Assembly: GCA_019635355.1 (NCBI GenBank)
Contig: JAHBZQ010000001.1
Location: forward strand, 3,410,001 to 3,474,000
Source of the DNA: Rhizobacter sp.
GTDB lineage: Bacteria > Pseudomonadota > Gammaproteobacteria > Burkholderiales > Burkholderiaceae_C
Direction: 5' to 3'
Length of the DNA stretch: 64,000 bases
Part shown: piece by piece, positions 18,214-26,523 of the stretch
How positions within the stretch are numbered: position 1 is the first letter of the stretch
Layout: every line of letters starts with the position of its first letter
The notes under the pieces: model-generated
Database searches by the model: none
Seen by the model: the letters and a program-made list of their open reading frames with translations, nothing else
What the model was told of the DNA's origin: nothing
Translations under genes and position numbers: made by a program

Positions 18214-19221
18214 ATGGAACAGGCGCCACTCTCCGTTTCGCTGGCGTATGTCGCCGCGTTGCTGGAGGCGGCCGACGTGCCGCCCGCCCACGCCTCGCAG
18301 TTGCTGCGCCAGCAGGGGCTGGACCCCGACGACCCCGGCGCCCGCCTGAGCGAACACCAGTTCGCCACCCTCTACCGCTCGCTCGTCGTCGCGCTCGACG
18401 ACGAGATGCTGCGCTGCTTCTCGCGCCCGCTGCGCCCCGGCACGCTCAAGTTCACCTGCCTCGCGCTGCTCGACGCGAAGAACCTGATGGTGGCGCTGCA
18501 CCGCTGGTCGTACCTCTCGCGGCTGATGCAGGACGACTTCTACCTCGAGCTCACGCAGCGCGGCGACACCGCCCGCATCGCCATCGAGCAGGTGGCCGGC
18601 GCGCCGGCACGGCGGCCCTTCGCCTCCGACCTGATGCTGAAGGTGATCCACGGCGTGGCCTCGTGGCTGACCGGCCAGCGCCTCGCGCTCGTGCGCACCG
18701 ATTTCCCCTTCCCGCGCCCCGGCTTCGCCGCCGACCACGCGCTGCTCTACCCGGGCTCGGTCTTCTACGGCCAGCCGCAGGCGGCGCTCACGATGGACGC
18801 CGCGTTGCTCGCGCTGCCCATCCGACGCTCCAAGCCCGAGCTCGACGACTTCCTGCACCGCGCGCCGGCCGACTGGTTCTTCGCCACCCCGCGCGAGCCG
18901 AGCCTCGCGCTGCGCCTGCGCGACTACCTCGCCGAGCGCCTGCCGCGCCCGGCCACCGCGGAAAACGCGGCCGAGACGCTGCACCTGTCGATCCGCACGC
19001 TGCACCGCCGCCTGGCCGACGAAGGCACGAGCTTCCAGCGGGTGAAAGACGAGTTCCGCCGCGACCGGGCCCTGCAGCTGCTCACCAAGAGCCAGGCACC
19101 CATCAACCTCATCAGCGAACAGCTCGGCTTCGACAGCACCGCCTCCTTCCACCGCGCCTTCCGCGGCTGGACCGGAGACACGCCGGGGGCTTTCCGCAGC
19201 GCCGGCGCACCGCCGCGCTGA
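18214..19221 (+). CDS. AraC-family transcriptional regulator
   Basis: The 335-residue protein has an N-terminal ligand-type domain resembling the arabinose-binding-like domain of OruR/ArgR-type regulators (about residues 20-210) and a C-terminal AraC HTH. In the HTH, LHLSIRTLHRRLADEGTSF forms one helix-turn-helix and ISEQLGFDSTASFHRAFRGW the second. A -10-like TACGGT lies 7 bases before the ATG, which suggests a short leader. Neighbours do not reveal its target. It lies 46 bases upstream of an esterase gene on the same strand, which could be regulated or simply adjacent. Confidence 0.87.
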   Translation: MEQAPLSVSLAYVAALLEAADVPPAHASQLLRQQGLDPDDPGARLSEHQFATLYRSLVVALDDEMLRCFSRPLRPGTLKFTCLALLDAKNLMVALHRWSYLSRLMQDDFYLELTQRGDTARIAIEQVAGAPARRPFASDLMLKVIHGVASWLTGQRLALVRTDFPFPRPGFAADHALLYPGSVFYGQPQAALTMDAALLALPIRRSKPELDDFLHRAPADWFFATPREPSLALRLRDYLAERLPRPATAENAAETLHLSIRTLHRRLADEGTSFQRVKDEFRRDRALQLLTKSQAPINLISEQLGFDSTASFHRAFRGWTGDTPGAFRSAGAPPR

Positions 19222-19267
19222 GGGCCCGTAGGATGACCTCCACTGACAGAACGCAGTTGGAGCCCGC

Positions 19268-19933
19268 ATGTCGCTTGAAACCCTCGAATACGAAACCGCC
19301 CCCAACCCCACACGCAGCGTGATCGTGCTGCACGGTCTCGGCGACGACGGCCACGGCTGGGCGCCCATCACGCAAGAGCTCGACCTGAGCCCGCTCGGCG
19401 CCGTGCGCTTCGTGCTGCCGCACGCACCGATGCAGCCGGTGACCATCAACAACGGCTACGTGATGCGCGCCTGGTACGACATCCTCGGCACCGACCTCGC
19501 GCGCCGTGAAGACGAGCGTGGCCTGCGCGAGTCGATGACGAAACTCGAAGCGCTGATCGCTCGCGAGAAAACGCGTGGTGTGCCGGCCTCGCGCATCGCG
19601 CTGGTCGGCTTCTCGCAAGGCTGCGCGATGGCGCTGCTCACAGGGCTGCGCCACGGCGAGCGGCTCGCGGGCATTGCCGGCCTGTCGGGCTACCTGCCAC
19701 TGGCGGCCACCACCGCCTCCGAGCGCAGCGAGGCCAACCGCTCCACGCCGCTCTTCCTCGCCCACGGCACCGAGGACCCGGTGGTGATGCACAGCCGCGG
19801 CGTGGCATCGCGCGATGCGCTGGCCGCGCTCGGCTATTCGATCGAGTGGCACGAGTACCCGATGCCGCACTCGGTGTGCGCCGAAGAGGTCGACGACCTC
19901 AACCGCTGGCTGCTCCAGGTGCTGGCCGATTGA
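19268..19933 (+). CDS. Alpha/beta-hydrolase, phospholipase/carboxylesterase family
   Basis: The 221-residue protein matches the carboxylesterase/acyl-protein thioesterase type. It has the oxyanion motif LHGLGDDG at 21-28, the nucleophile elbow GFSQG with S116, the acid D170 in HGTEDPVV, and the base H201 in MPHSVC. It has no signal peptide, so it should act in the cytoplasm on short-chain or aryl esters. The true substrate is unknown. The gene is followed by the unusual 390-base leader region of the EF-G paralogue. Confidence 0.88.
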   Translation: MSLETLEYETAPNPTRSVIVLHGLGDDGHGWAPITQELDLSPLGAVRFVLPHAPMQPVTINNGYVMRAWYDILGTDLARREDERGLRESMTKLEALIAREKTRGVPASRIALVGFSQGCAMALLTGLRHGERLAGIAGLSGYLPLAATTASERSEANRSTPLFLAHGTEDPVVMHSRGVASRDALAALGYSIEWHEYPMPHSVCAEEVDDLNRWLLQVLAD

Positions 19934-19966
19934 AAACGCATATGGCGCTCATGCATGCTGCGCCCG

Positions 19967-19995
19967 TTGCACGGGCGGCGTCGCGCGAGCACAAT
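19967..19995 (+). promoter_or_regulatory. Candidate sigma-70 promoter of the EF-G-like gene leader
   Basis: TTGCAC at 19967-19972 and CACAAT at 19990-19995 are separated by exactly 17 bases, each matching four of six consensus bases. Transcription would begin near 20002, only a few bases before the ATG of the first short ORF at 20005. That ORF would then be read from a nearly leaderless message. Confidence 0.5.
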
Positions 19996-20004
19996 GGCGG
20001 CCTC

Positions 20005-20037
20005 ATGAAGATCAACCACGATTTGTTCGACGCCTAG
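20005..20037 (+). CDS. Candidate leader peptide 1 (10 residues)
   Basis: The ORF encodes MKINHDLFDA and stops at TAG (20035-20037). It begins within a few bases of the predicted transcription start and its stop abuts the 5' arm of a 12-bp hairpin. Its value is positional: a ribosome here would decide which downstream hairpin forms. No run of one amino acid is present, so no simple amino-acid sensing is suggested. It could instead be a chance ORF in a small RNA. Confidence 0.4.
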   Translation: MKINHDLFDA

Positions 20038-20079
20038 CGCCTTTCGATTTCGCATCGGAAGGCGTGCTGCGCCTTCCGG
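20037..20079 (+). promoter_or_regulatory. Mutually exclusive leader hairpins
   Basis: Segment 20054-20065 can pair with 20037-20048 (12 pairs including G-U, loop TTCGC). Alternatively its core GGAAGGCG (20057-20064) can pair perfectly with CGCCTTCC (20070-20077, loop TGCTG). The same core also has 7 of 8 pairs with CGCCCTCC at 20121-20128, inside the terminator. A shared arm with three possible partners is the architecture expected of an attenuator. Confidence 0.5.
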
Positions 20080-20105
20080 CTCTCTGAATTGGTCAAACAC
20101 CGCAG

Positions 20106-20143
20106 ACCCCGGCAGGCACCCGCCCTCCGGGGTTTTGTGTTTT
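20106..20143 (+). terminator. Rho-independent terminator in the EF-G-like gene leader
   Basis: ACCCCGG (20106-20112) pairs with CCGGGGT (20127-20133) around a 14-base loop and is followed by TTTTGTGTTTT. It lies about 180 bases before the EF-G-like start and 172 bases after the esterase stop. It may end esterase transcription, attenuate the EF-G-like gene, or close a roughly 140-base small RNA starting near 20002. Confidence 0.7.
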
Positions 20144-20156
20144 CTGGACTCCCGCC

Positions 20157-20261
20157 ATGACCATGCGCACCTACGACAAGCTGATCGCCACGATTCACGC
20201 CCGCCGGAGCGTGGTGATCCTGCGTGCGCGCTCCGGCCGCACCCCTTTCATTCGACGCTAG
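20157..20261 (+). CDS. Candidate leader peptide 2 (34 residues, arginine-rich)
   Basis: The ORF begins MTMRTYDKLIATIHARR and ends GRTPFIRR with TAG at 20259-20261. Eight of its residues are arginine. It lies between the terminator and the EF-G-like gene, and its stop is 6 bases before the 5' arm of a hairpin that pairs with the EF-G-like start codon. A ribosome paused at the end of this ORF would cover that arm. The Shine-Dalgarno is weak (only GGA at 20146-20148). This is a prediction from layout, not from family knowledge. Confidence 0.4.
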   Translation: MTMRTYDKLIATIHARRSVVILRARSGRTPFIRR

Positions 20262-20267
20262 CCTCTG

Positions 20268-20325
20268 ATGGCGAATCCGCCTGGGGCTGGCCTGCCTCAG
20301 ACTCTTCCAAAGAAAGATTCGCCAT
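20268..20325 (+). promoter_or_regulatory. Hairpin sequestering the EF-G-like start codon
   Basis: ATGGCGAATC (20268-20277) is the exact reverse complement of GATTCGCCAT (20316-20325). The 3' arm includes the first two bases of the ATG at 20324 and abuts the purine-rich AAAGAAAG ribosome-binding region, which sits mostly in the 38-base loop. Formation of this stem should lower initiation on the EF-G-like message. Confidence 0.5.
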
Positions 20326-20327
20326 GA
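20268..20327 (+). CDS. Candidate coupling ORF (19 residues) overlapping the EF-G-like start
   Basis: MANPPGAGLPQTLPKKDSP starts at the 5' arm of the start-codon hairpin and ends with a TGA that overlaps the EF-G-like ATG (ATGA, 20324-20327). Translation of this ORF would open the hairpin and deliver ribosomes to the main start. It has no evident ribosome-binding site, so its use is uncertain. Confidence 0.3.
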   Translation: MANPPGAGLPQTLPKKDSP

Positions 20328-22360
20328 ACAACAACAAGCTTCGTCAACTGCGCAACATCGGTGTCATCGCCCACGTCGACGCGGGCAAGACCACGACGTC
20401 CGAACGCATCCTCTTCTACACGGGCGAGAGCCATCGCATCGGCGACGTGAACGCCGGCACGACGCAGCTCGACTTCGACCCCCAAGAGCGCAAGCGCGGC
20501 ATCACGATCAACAGCGCGGCGACCACCGTTCACTGGAACGGCGTGCAGATCAACCTGATCGACACGCCGGGCCACATCGACTTCAACATCGAGGTGAACC
20601 GCTCGCTGCGCGTGCTCGACGGCGCCGTGGTCGTGTTCGACGGCGTGGCCGGCGTGGAGCCGCAGACCGAGACCAACTGGCGCCTGGCCGACCAGTACCG
20701 TGTGCCGCGCATCGCCTTCATCAACAAGCTGGACCGCGTGGGCGCCGATTTCCTGCGCGTGGTGGCCATGATGGAAGAGCGGCTCGGCACCAAGGTGCTG
20801 CCGCTGCAGCTGCCGATCGGCGCGGAAGGCGACTTCCGCGGCGTGGTCGACCTCGTCGGCCTGCGCGCCTTCGTGTGGGAGCGTGACGACGCACGCGAGC
20901 CCTATCGGGTGGCCGAGATTCCGGCCGACCTGCTGGCGCTCGCGCAAGCGCACCGTGCCCGCCTCGTGGAGGCGGCGGTCGAACAGGACGACGCCGCACT
21001 GAACGCGTACCTCAACGGCGACGCGGTGGACGAAGCCACGCTTCGCGCGTGCATCCGCCGCGCCACGCTGTCGGGCGCGTTCGTGCCGGCACTCGCCGGC
21101 TCCGCGTTCAGGAACCGCGGCGTCGAGCCGCTGCTCGATGCGGTCGTCGACTACCTGCCGTCGCCGGAAGACGTCGCCCGGGCGGAAGGCGAACCTGCGT
21201 CCGACCCGCAAGGGCCGTTCGCCGCGCTCGCCTTCAAGCTCGTGGCCGACGACCACGGCGCGAAGGTGTTCGTGCGCGTCTACCGCGGCAAGCTCAAGCG
21301 TGGCGACAGCGTGCTCAATGCGAGCACCGGCCGCCACGAGCGGGTGGCGCGGCTGTACGAGGTGCATGCCGACGCGCACGTCGAACGCGAGGAGCTCGTC
21401 GCCGGCGACATCGCCGCCATCGTGGGCCTGAAGGACACGCTGACGGGTCACACCCTGTGCGACCCGGCGCATCCTCTCCATCTGGAGGAGATCAGCGTGC
21501 CCGAGCCGGTGATCGACGTGGCCATCGAGCCGAAGACGCGCGACGACCTGACCGGGTTGTCGAAGGCCTTGCACGCCCTGCTGCGAGAAGATCCGAGCCT
21601 CAAGATGCGGCAAGACGCCGAATCGGGGCAGACGATCCTCTCGGGCATGGGCGAACTGCAGCTCGAGGTCTCGGTCGAGAAGCTGCGCGCACGCTTCGGC
21701 GTCGAGGTGCTGGTCGGCCGGCCGCAGGTGGCCTACCGCGAGACGATCACGCGGGCGGTGGACGTGCACCACGTGCACAAGAAGCAGTCCGGCGGCCCCG
21801 GCCAGTTCGCCCAGGTCACGCTGCGCTTCGCGCCCCTGGCACGCGGCGAGGGCGTGCGCTTCGCGAGCGAGGTCGTGGGCGGTGCGGTGCCGCGTGAGTT
21901 CATCCCCGCGGTGGAGCAAGGCATCCGCCGTGCGGCGCAGACCGGCGTGCTGGCCGGCGCCCCGGTGGTGGACTTCGAGGCCACGCTCGTCGACGGTGCC
22001 TTCCACGAGCGCGACTCGTCGACGCTCGCCTTCGAGCTGGCCGCGTTCGCCGCGGCGCGCGAGGCCTTCGCAAACGCGGAGCCAGTGCTGCTGGAGCCGG
22101 TGATGGCGGTGGAAGTCGTCACGCCGGTCGAGGCCCTCGGCGACGTGATCGGCGACCTGCACCGCCGGCGCGGGCACGTGCGCGGGCAAGGCCAGCGCGG
22201 CAACGCCGCGGTGGTCGACGCGCAAGTGCCGCTCGCGGAGATGTTCGGCTACATCGGCCACCTGCGTGCGCTCTCGTCGGGGCGTGCGCAGTACACGATG
22301 CAGTTCGACCACTACGCGGTGGCCCCGGCGAGTGTGGTCGCCGAGGTGGCGAAACGCTGA
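20324..22360 (+). CDS. fusA2: Elongation factor G paralogue (translational GTPase)
   Basis: This 678-residue protein is a ribosome-dependent translational GTPase related to EF-G. GTPase motifs are complete: AHVDAGKT (16-23), RGITI near 59-63, DTPGH (80-84) and NKLD (134-137). Later domains include the EF-G-like segments SGMGELQLEVSVEKL and SGGPGQFAQVTLRF, and the domain V motif PVMAVEVVTP. It stands alone, without rpsL, rpsG or tufA, so it is not the housekeeping fusA. It reads more like EF-G2 than the Tet(M)/Tet(O) ribosomal protection proteins. The ATG at 20324 gives the family N-terminus, although the frame is open to 20135. The leader suggests regulation by translation status. Confidence 0.85.
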   Translation: MNNNKLRQLRNIGVIAHVDAGKTTTSERILFYTGESHRIGDVNAGTTQLDFDPQERKRGITINSAATTVHWNGVQINLIDTPGHIDFNIEVNRSLRVLDGAVVVFDGVAGVEPQTETNWRLADQYRVPRIAFINKLDRVGADFLRVVAMMEERLGTKVLPLQLPIGAEGDFRGVVDLVGLRAFVWERDDAREPYRVAEIPADLLALAQAHRARLVEAAVEQDDAALNAYLNGDAVDEATLRACIRRATLSGAFVPALAGSAFRNRGVEPLLDAVVDYLPSPEDVARAEGEPASDPQGPFAALAFKLVADDHGAKVFVRVYRGKLKRGDSVLNASTGRHERVARLYEVHADAHVEREELVAGDIAAIVGLKDTLTGHTLCDPAHPLHLEEISVPEPVIDVAIEPKTRDDLTGLSKALHALLREDPSLKMRQDAESGQTILSGMGELQLEVSVEKLRARFGVEVLVGRPQVAYRETITRAVDVHHVHKKQSGGPGQFAQVTLRFAPLARGEGVRFASEVVGGAVPREFIPAVEQGIRRAAQTGVLAGAPVVDFEATLVDGAFHERDSSTLAFELAAFAAAREAFANAEPVLLEPVMAVEVVTPVEALGDVIGDLHRRRGHVRGQGQRGNAAVVDAQVPLAEMFGYIGHLRALSSGRAQYTMQFDHYAVAPASVVAEVAKR

Positions 22361-22365
22361 GCCAG

Positions 22366-22402
22366 GCGGGGTGCGGGTCTCGATCCGCACCCCGCTTTTT
22401 TT
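22366..22402 (+). terminator. Rho-independent terminator after the EF-G-like gene
   Basis: GCGGGGTGCGG (22366-22376) pairs perfectly with CCGCACCCCGC (22385-22395) around an 8-base loop and is followed by seven T. It begins 6 bases after the stop codon and separates this gene from the MBL-fold hydrolase. Confidence 0.9.
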
Positions 22403-22423
22403 GCTTCGCTACATTGGCACCCC

Positions 22424-23077
22424 ATGAGCTTTCGCTACCAAACCGTTCCCGTCACCCCGTTTCAACAAAACTGCTCCATCGTCTGGTGCGACGAGACGAT
22501 GGAAGGTGCCGTCGTCGACCCCGGCGGCGAGCTGCCGCGCCTCGTGGCCACCGCGCATAAGCTCGGCGTCACGCTCAAGCAGATCCTGCTCACCCACGCG
22601 CACATCGACCATGCCGGCGGCACCGGCACGCTGGCGCGCGAGCTCGGCCTGCCCATCGTCGGCCCGCACGAGGCCGACCAGTTCTGGATCGACGGCCTGC
22701 CACAGCAGAGCGCGATGTTCGGCTTCCCACCCGCCGAGACCTTCACGCCCACCCGCTGGCTGCACGACGGCGACACGGTGCAGGTGGGCCACTGCACGCT
22801 GCAGGTGCGCCACTGCCCGGGCCACACGCCGGGCCATGTGGTCTTCTTCGAGCCCGGCTCGCAACGCGCCTTCGTGGGCGACGTGCTCTTCGCCGGCAGC
22901 GTCGGCCGCACCGATTTCCCGCAGGGCGACTTCGACACCCTGGTCGACTCGATCCGCACCCGGCTGTGGCCGATGGGCGACGCGGTGGTGTTCATCCCGG
23001 GCCACGGGCCGGAGAGCAGCTTCGGCCAGGAACGCCGCAGCAACCCCTACGTGCGTGACGCGATCGGGCCAAGGTGA
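22424..23077 (+). CDS. MBL-fold metallo-hydrolase (glyoxalase II-like)
   Basis: The 217-residue protein has the zinc motif HAHIDH at 58-63, further ligands in CPGHTPGH and the bridging aspartate in FVGDVLF, and ends with PGHGPES. The size and layout match the short YcbL/glyoxalase II-like subgroup, which hydrolyses thioesters such as S-lactoylglutathione or related compounds. It lacks the long C-terminal domain of classical GloB. The start is 22 bases after the terminator. Substrate is uncertain. Confidence 0.88.
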   Translation: MSFRYQTVPVTPFQQNCSIVWCDETMEGAVVDPGGELPRLVATAHKLGVTLKQILLTHAHIDHAGGTGTLARELGLPIVGPHEADQFWIDGLPQQSAMFGFPPAETFTPTRWLHDGDTVQVGHCTLQVRHCPGHTPGHVVFFEPGSQRAFVGDVLFAGSVGRTDFPQGDFDTLVDSIRTRLWPMGDAVVFIPGHGPESSFGQERRSNPYVRDAIGPR

Positions 23078-23187
23078 ATAAGTCACACGCCGGGCGGCAG
23101 GATTCACCTCCTCTGAGGACGCGCGCTTCCTAAATTTGCATCACGGCGACGGGAGGCCCGACGCCGATATTGCAAAGGGACAGCGTC

Positions 23188-23859
23188 ATGTTCGACACCG
23201 CCACGACCAGCCACTGGCCGAACGCTTACACCGGCCCTGAACGCCGCAGCACGGCGCCATCACCCATGACACGTTGGCTTGCACGCATGCTCGATGAGAC
23301 CCAGCACGGCATGCTGCTGATCACCCCCTACGGGAGGTTGCGCCATGCCAACCATGCCGCCCGCGACGAACTTGCACGCGGCCAAAGCCTGCGACTCGCG
23401 GGCGAGGAGATCCTCGCCACCCATCGTGACCAGCAAGGCATCTTGCTCCAGGCGCTGGCCGAAGGCAGGCACTGCCGCCGCCGGCTGATCACGCTCGGCA
23501 CGGGTGACCAGGCCCTGCCGGTGGCCGTGGTGCCGATGGGCGATGGCGACCCTCGCGCCGAAGCCCTGGTGCTGCTGGTGCTGGGCCGCCGCCAGGGCCA
23601 TGAAGCGCTCACGCTCGACTTCTACGCCCGCACGCAGGGCCTCACCAGCGCCGAGGCACGCGTACTGCAGTCGCTGTGCGACGGCTTGCGGCCGAAAGAG
23701 GTGGCGCAGCGTTTCGATGTGGCCGTCTCGACCGTGCGCACGCAGATCAGCAGCATCCGGGCCAAGACGCAGACGGCCAGCATCCGCGACCTGGTCTCCA
23801 AGGTAGGCACCCTGCCGCCGATCACACCGACGATGCGTCCGCTGGCCTCGGCGCATTGA
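23188..23859 (+). CDS. LuxR-type HTH transcriptional regulator
   Basis: The 223-residue protein has a PAS-like N-terminal region (about residues 30-140, beginning MLDETQHGMLLITPYGR) and a C-terminal LuxR-type HTH. The HTH carries GLTSAEARVLQSLCDGLRPK and FDVAVSTVRTQISSIRAKT. It has no receiver domain, so it probably senses a small molecule or redox cue directly. The ATG at 23188 follows AAAGGGA at a good distance; a TTG 18 bases upstream is less likely. The Crp-type regulator follows 75 bases later on the same strand. Confidence 0.82.
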   Translation: MFDTATTSHWPNAYTGPERRSTAPSPMTRWLARMLDETQHGMLLITPYGRLRHANHAARDELARGQSLRLAGEEILATHRDQQGILLQALAEGRHCRRRLITLGTGDQALPVAVVPMGDGDPRAEALVLLVLGRRQGHEALTLDFYARTQGLTSAEARVLQSLCDGLRPKEVAQRFDVAVSTVRTQISSIRAKTQTASIRDLVSKVGTLPPITPTMRPLASAH

Positions 23860-23934
23860 CGCACCGCCCAGCGCATTGCGGATGGCTCCGGTTTCGCGCG
23901 AAGATGCGCGCGCCGCCCACTCCGCCATGCGCCC

Positions 23935-24588
23935 ATGCCGCCGCCCACCCCGGCCGATGCCAAAGGCCCCCCCTGGCCGCCAAGCCTGCAAGCACTGATC
24001 GACCGCGGGGAGACGCGGCGCTATCGCAAGGGCACGGTGTTGATCCATGAAGGGGATCTCGGCGACACCTTGTTCATCGTGCTGTCGGGCGAGGTGAAGG
24101 CTTTTTCCACCGACGAGCGCGACCGCGAGATCGTCTACGGGGTCTACGGCCCCGGCGACTACCTGGGTGAAATGAGTCTGGACGGCGGCCCGCGCTCGGC
24201 CTCGGTGGTGACGCTGGAGACCACGGTGTGCGCCGTGATCACCCGCAAGACGCTGCAGGAGCACATCGCCACCTACCCGGGGTTCGCTTTCGAGCTGCTG
24301 TCGCGCGTGATCCAGCGTGCCCGCCTGGCCACGCAGAGCGCGCGCAACATGGCGCTGCTCGACGTCTACGGCCGAGTGACCAGGCTCCTGGAGGGAATGG
24401 TGATCAGCCGCGAACACGACGGCACCCGCGTGATCCAGCAGCGGCTCACGCACGGCGAGATCGCCGGCCGCGTGGGCTGCTCGCGCGAGATGGTGAGCCG
24501 GCTCATGAAGGACCTCGAGCGCGGTGGTCACATCACGCGCAACGGCAAGGGCCTCGTGCTGGCACCGCGTCTGCCGCCACGCTGGTGA
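23935..24588 (+). CDS. Crp/Fnr-family transcriptional regulator
   Basis: The 217-residue protein has a cyclic-nucleotide-binding fold at about residues 20-135 (KGTVLIHEGDLGDTLFIVLSGEVK and GDYLGEMSLDGGPRSA) and a C-terminal HTH_Crp domain with THGEIAGRVGCSREMVSRLMKDL. It lacks the four cysteines of Fnr, so it is not an iron-sulfur oxygen sensor. The phosphate-binding cassette carries GEMSLDGGPRSAS, compatible with cAMP-type binding. It ends four bases before the converging subtilase gene. Targets are unknown. Confidence 0.88.
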   Translation: MPPPTPADAKGPPWPPSLQALIDRGETRRYRKGTVLIHEGDLGDTLFIVLSGEVKAFSTDERDREIVYGVYGPGDYLGEMSLDGGPRSASVVTLETTVCAVITRKTLQEHIATYPGFAFELLSRVIQRARLATQSARNMALLDVYGRVTRLLEGMVISREHDGTRVIQQRLTHGEIAGRVGCSREMVSRLMKDLERGGHITRNGKGLVLAPRLPPRW

Positions 24589-24592
24589 GGCG

Positions 24593-26497
24593 CTACCTGG
24601 CCAGCTTGCGCGCCACCTGCGGGGCAGCGAAGCTCGTGCCCCGCAGGCGCACCACGGTGCCGCTGCGGTTGGCCGCGGCCAGCACGCCCGGCCTGGCCGC
24701 GCTCTCCTCGCTCACACCGACCCAGTCCATGCCCACCGTGAGTGGCTTGCGCTTGTTGGTGCGCGTCGGCCCTTCGGACGCCGTGCGCCCGTCTTTGTCG
24801 TCTCGGTAGCGCCAGCCTCCCACCACGAACACCTTCTCACCGGTGGCGATTCCATTGAGGGTGCCGCTGCGCAGTACACCCACGAGGCGGCCAGAAGGGT
24901 CCTGCACGGCGGCACGGAGGTAGCGCTTGGGGTCGTAGTCGGGATCGACCAGGAATGACTGCCGGCCCCGCCGCAACATGCCCACATCGGTGTCGTTGCG
25001 CGACACATAGGCATGCACCTTCACCGGATTGCCGGTGACAGCGATGTTTTCGATGTCGATCGTCCAAACCCCGGCCGGTGCCACCGGATATCGAGGATCC
25101 ACTGACGCGGTGCGCCCTACCGCCAGCAGCACCATCCCGCCCTTTTTCTCCACGCCGCGCCGCGTCGAGAAGATGACCATCGCAAGGGGCTCCTTCGCGC
25201 TCGAGGCCCAAGTCGCCGCGTCTCCCTGCACAAAGCGCTGGGTCTTGCCGTCGGGCGCCGTCACGTTCACCACCACGTCGTTCGCGCGGTCGAACCACAG
25301 CTGCAGGAAGCCGGGCGTCTGCGTGTCGGGAAGCACGCGCCAGCACAGCTCGCGTGTCTTGGCCGCGGGCACGCGTTCCGCCGCGTGGCAACGGGCCAAC
25401 CGGCTGTTGCCACCGGGGATCACGATGGTCAGGGTGATGTTCTTCTGCTCTTGGGTCTCGGCGACCAGCGCATCCAGCGCCTGCTCGAAGACCGACGAGC
25501 CATCGTGCGGCCCCACGTAGGAGCCGTAGCTGATGTTGACGACGACGCGCCGGGTGGCCGGGCCCGCGCAGGCCAGGATGTAGCGCAGCCCATCCAGCAG
25601 TTGCCCGCCCAGCCAGCCCCCCGAGGTGTCTTGCAGGCAGCGCTCCGGCAGCTGCACGAACGCGATGTCGGCCGTCGAAGCCGCGCTGCCATCGGGCAGG
25701 TTGTCGAGGGCCCCGCCTTCCTGTCGAAACAGGCGCGACTCCACCGGCACCGGGCCCGCCATGATGTCCATCACGTGCGCGCCATGAGACATCCGGCGGC
25801 GCATGTTCGTGTTGCCGCAGTCGTCGTAGCAGGCGTCCTCGTCGATCACTCGCCCGACCGAGTGCTTCTTCATCACCTCGTCCAGCTGTGCGCGCGACAG
25901 CTCGCGTCCATAGCCCAGTTCCGCCGGCACGGGGGCCGCCTGTTGCTGGTCATCGCACAGGGTGGATCCGAGGTCCTGATCCCACAGACCGACGACACGT
26001 GTGCCCCAGGATCCGTTGGGCAACGGCTTGCGAAAACTGCGGTGCGCAAACGGGCAGCCGTAATCGATCACGCCGAGCAACAGCGGGCCATCACTGCCCA
26101 CACGCTGCTTGGGAGCCACGGCCGAAGCCGTGGGAGCCTTCTGGATTGCACGGTCGGGGATGATGGGCTCGACCAGATCGACACGAAGAACAGCTGAGTT
26201 GAGCTGGCCGGACGAGAGCTGTTTCAAGAAGCCGGGACCGACGGTGGCCGTGCAAAAGCGGGACTTGGCCGTCTGGTAGGCCTGCGGGATATGCGCGTTC
26301 GTGCCACAACTCGTTTGAAAGCCTGCGGCATCTTCCGTCGAATCCAGCTCGATCAACAGCCGCAACGGGAAGGCGGATGTGTAGTCTCTGAACGCAGTGG
26401 CATGGGCCCACACCACGTAAGGGTCGAGCAAGCCAGGTGCGTGCGCACCCTGGGCGGCCAGCATGGAGCCGGCTTTGATGGATTTCCAGATTGGCAT
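24593..26497 (-). CDS. S8-family subtilisin-like serine protease
   Basis: The 634-residue protein carries a complete subtilisin triad: D145 in GVIDYG, H238 in SHGAHV and S622 in RGTSFAAP. Spacing is unusual. About 380 residues lie between the His and Ser motifs, and the catalytic serine is 12 residues from the C-terminus, with a beta-rich insert around 360-560. No signal peptide is visible at the ATG at 26497, which follows GAGGCG; an upstream ATG would add 49 unlikely residues. It lies 26 bases after the haloperoxidase-like gene in the same direction. It may act inside the cell or be exported without a signal. Confidence 0.82.
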   Translation of the reverse strand: MPIWKSIKAGSMLAAQGAHAPGLLDPYVVWAHATAFRDYTSAFPLRLLIELDSTEDAAGFQTSCGTNAHIPQAYQTAKSRFCTATVGPGFLKQLSSGQLNSAVLRVDLVEPIIPDRAIQKAPTASAVAPKQRVGSDGPLLLGVIDYGCPFAHRSFRKPLPNGSWGTRVVGLWDQDLGSTLCDDQQQAAPVPAELGYGRELSRAQLDEVMKKHSVGRVIDEDACYDDCGNTNMRRRMSHGAHVMDIMAGPVPVESRLFRQEGGALDNLPDGSAASTADIAFVQLPERCLQDTSGGWLGGQLLDGLRYILACAGPATRRVVVNISYGSYVGPHDGSSVFEQALDALVAETQEQKNITLTIVIPGGNSRLARCHAAERVPAAKTRELCWRVLPDTQTPGFLQLWFDRANDVVVNVTAPDGKTQRFVQGDAATWASSAKEPLAMVIFSTRRGVEKKGGMVLLAVGRTASVDPRYPVAPAGVWTIDIENIAVTGNPVKVHAYVSRNDTDVGMLRRGRQSFLVDPDYDPKRYLRAAVQDPSGRLVGVLRSGTLNGIATGEKVFVVGGWRYRDDKDGRTASEGPTRTNKRKPLTVGMDWVGVSEESAARPGVLAAANRSGTVVRLRGTSFAAPQVARKLAR

Positions 26498-26523
26498 GGT
26501 GGCGCCTCGGTGACCGGATGCGT

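Noticed and set aside
20324..22360. Tet(M)/Tet(O)-type tetracycline resistance protein
   Set aside because: The N-terminus (LRNIGVIAHVDAGKTTTSERILFYTG-like) and overall motifs fit EF-G, not ribosomal protection proteins.
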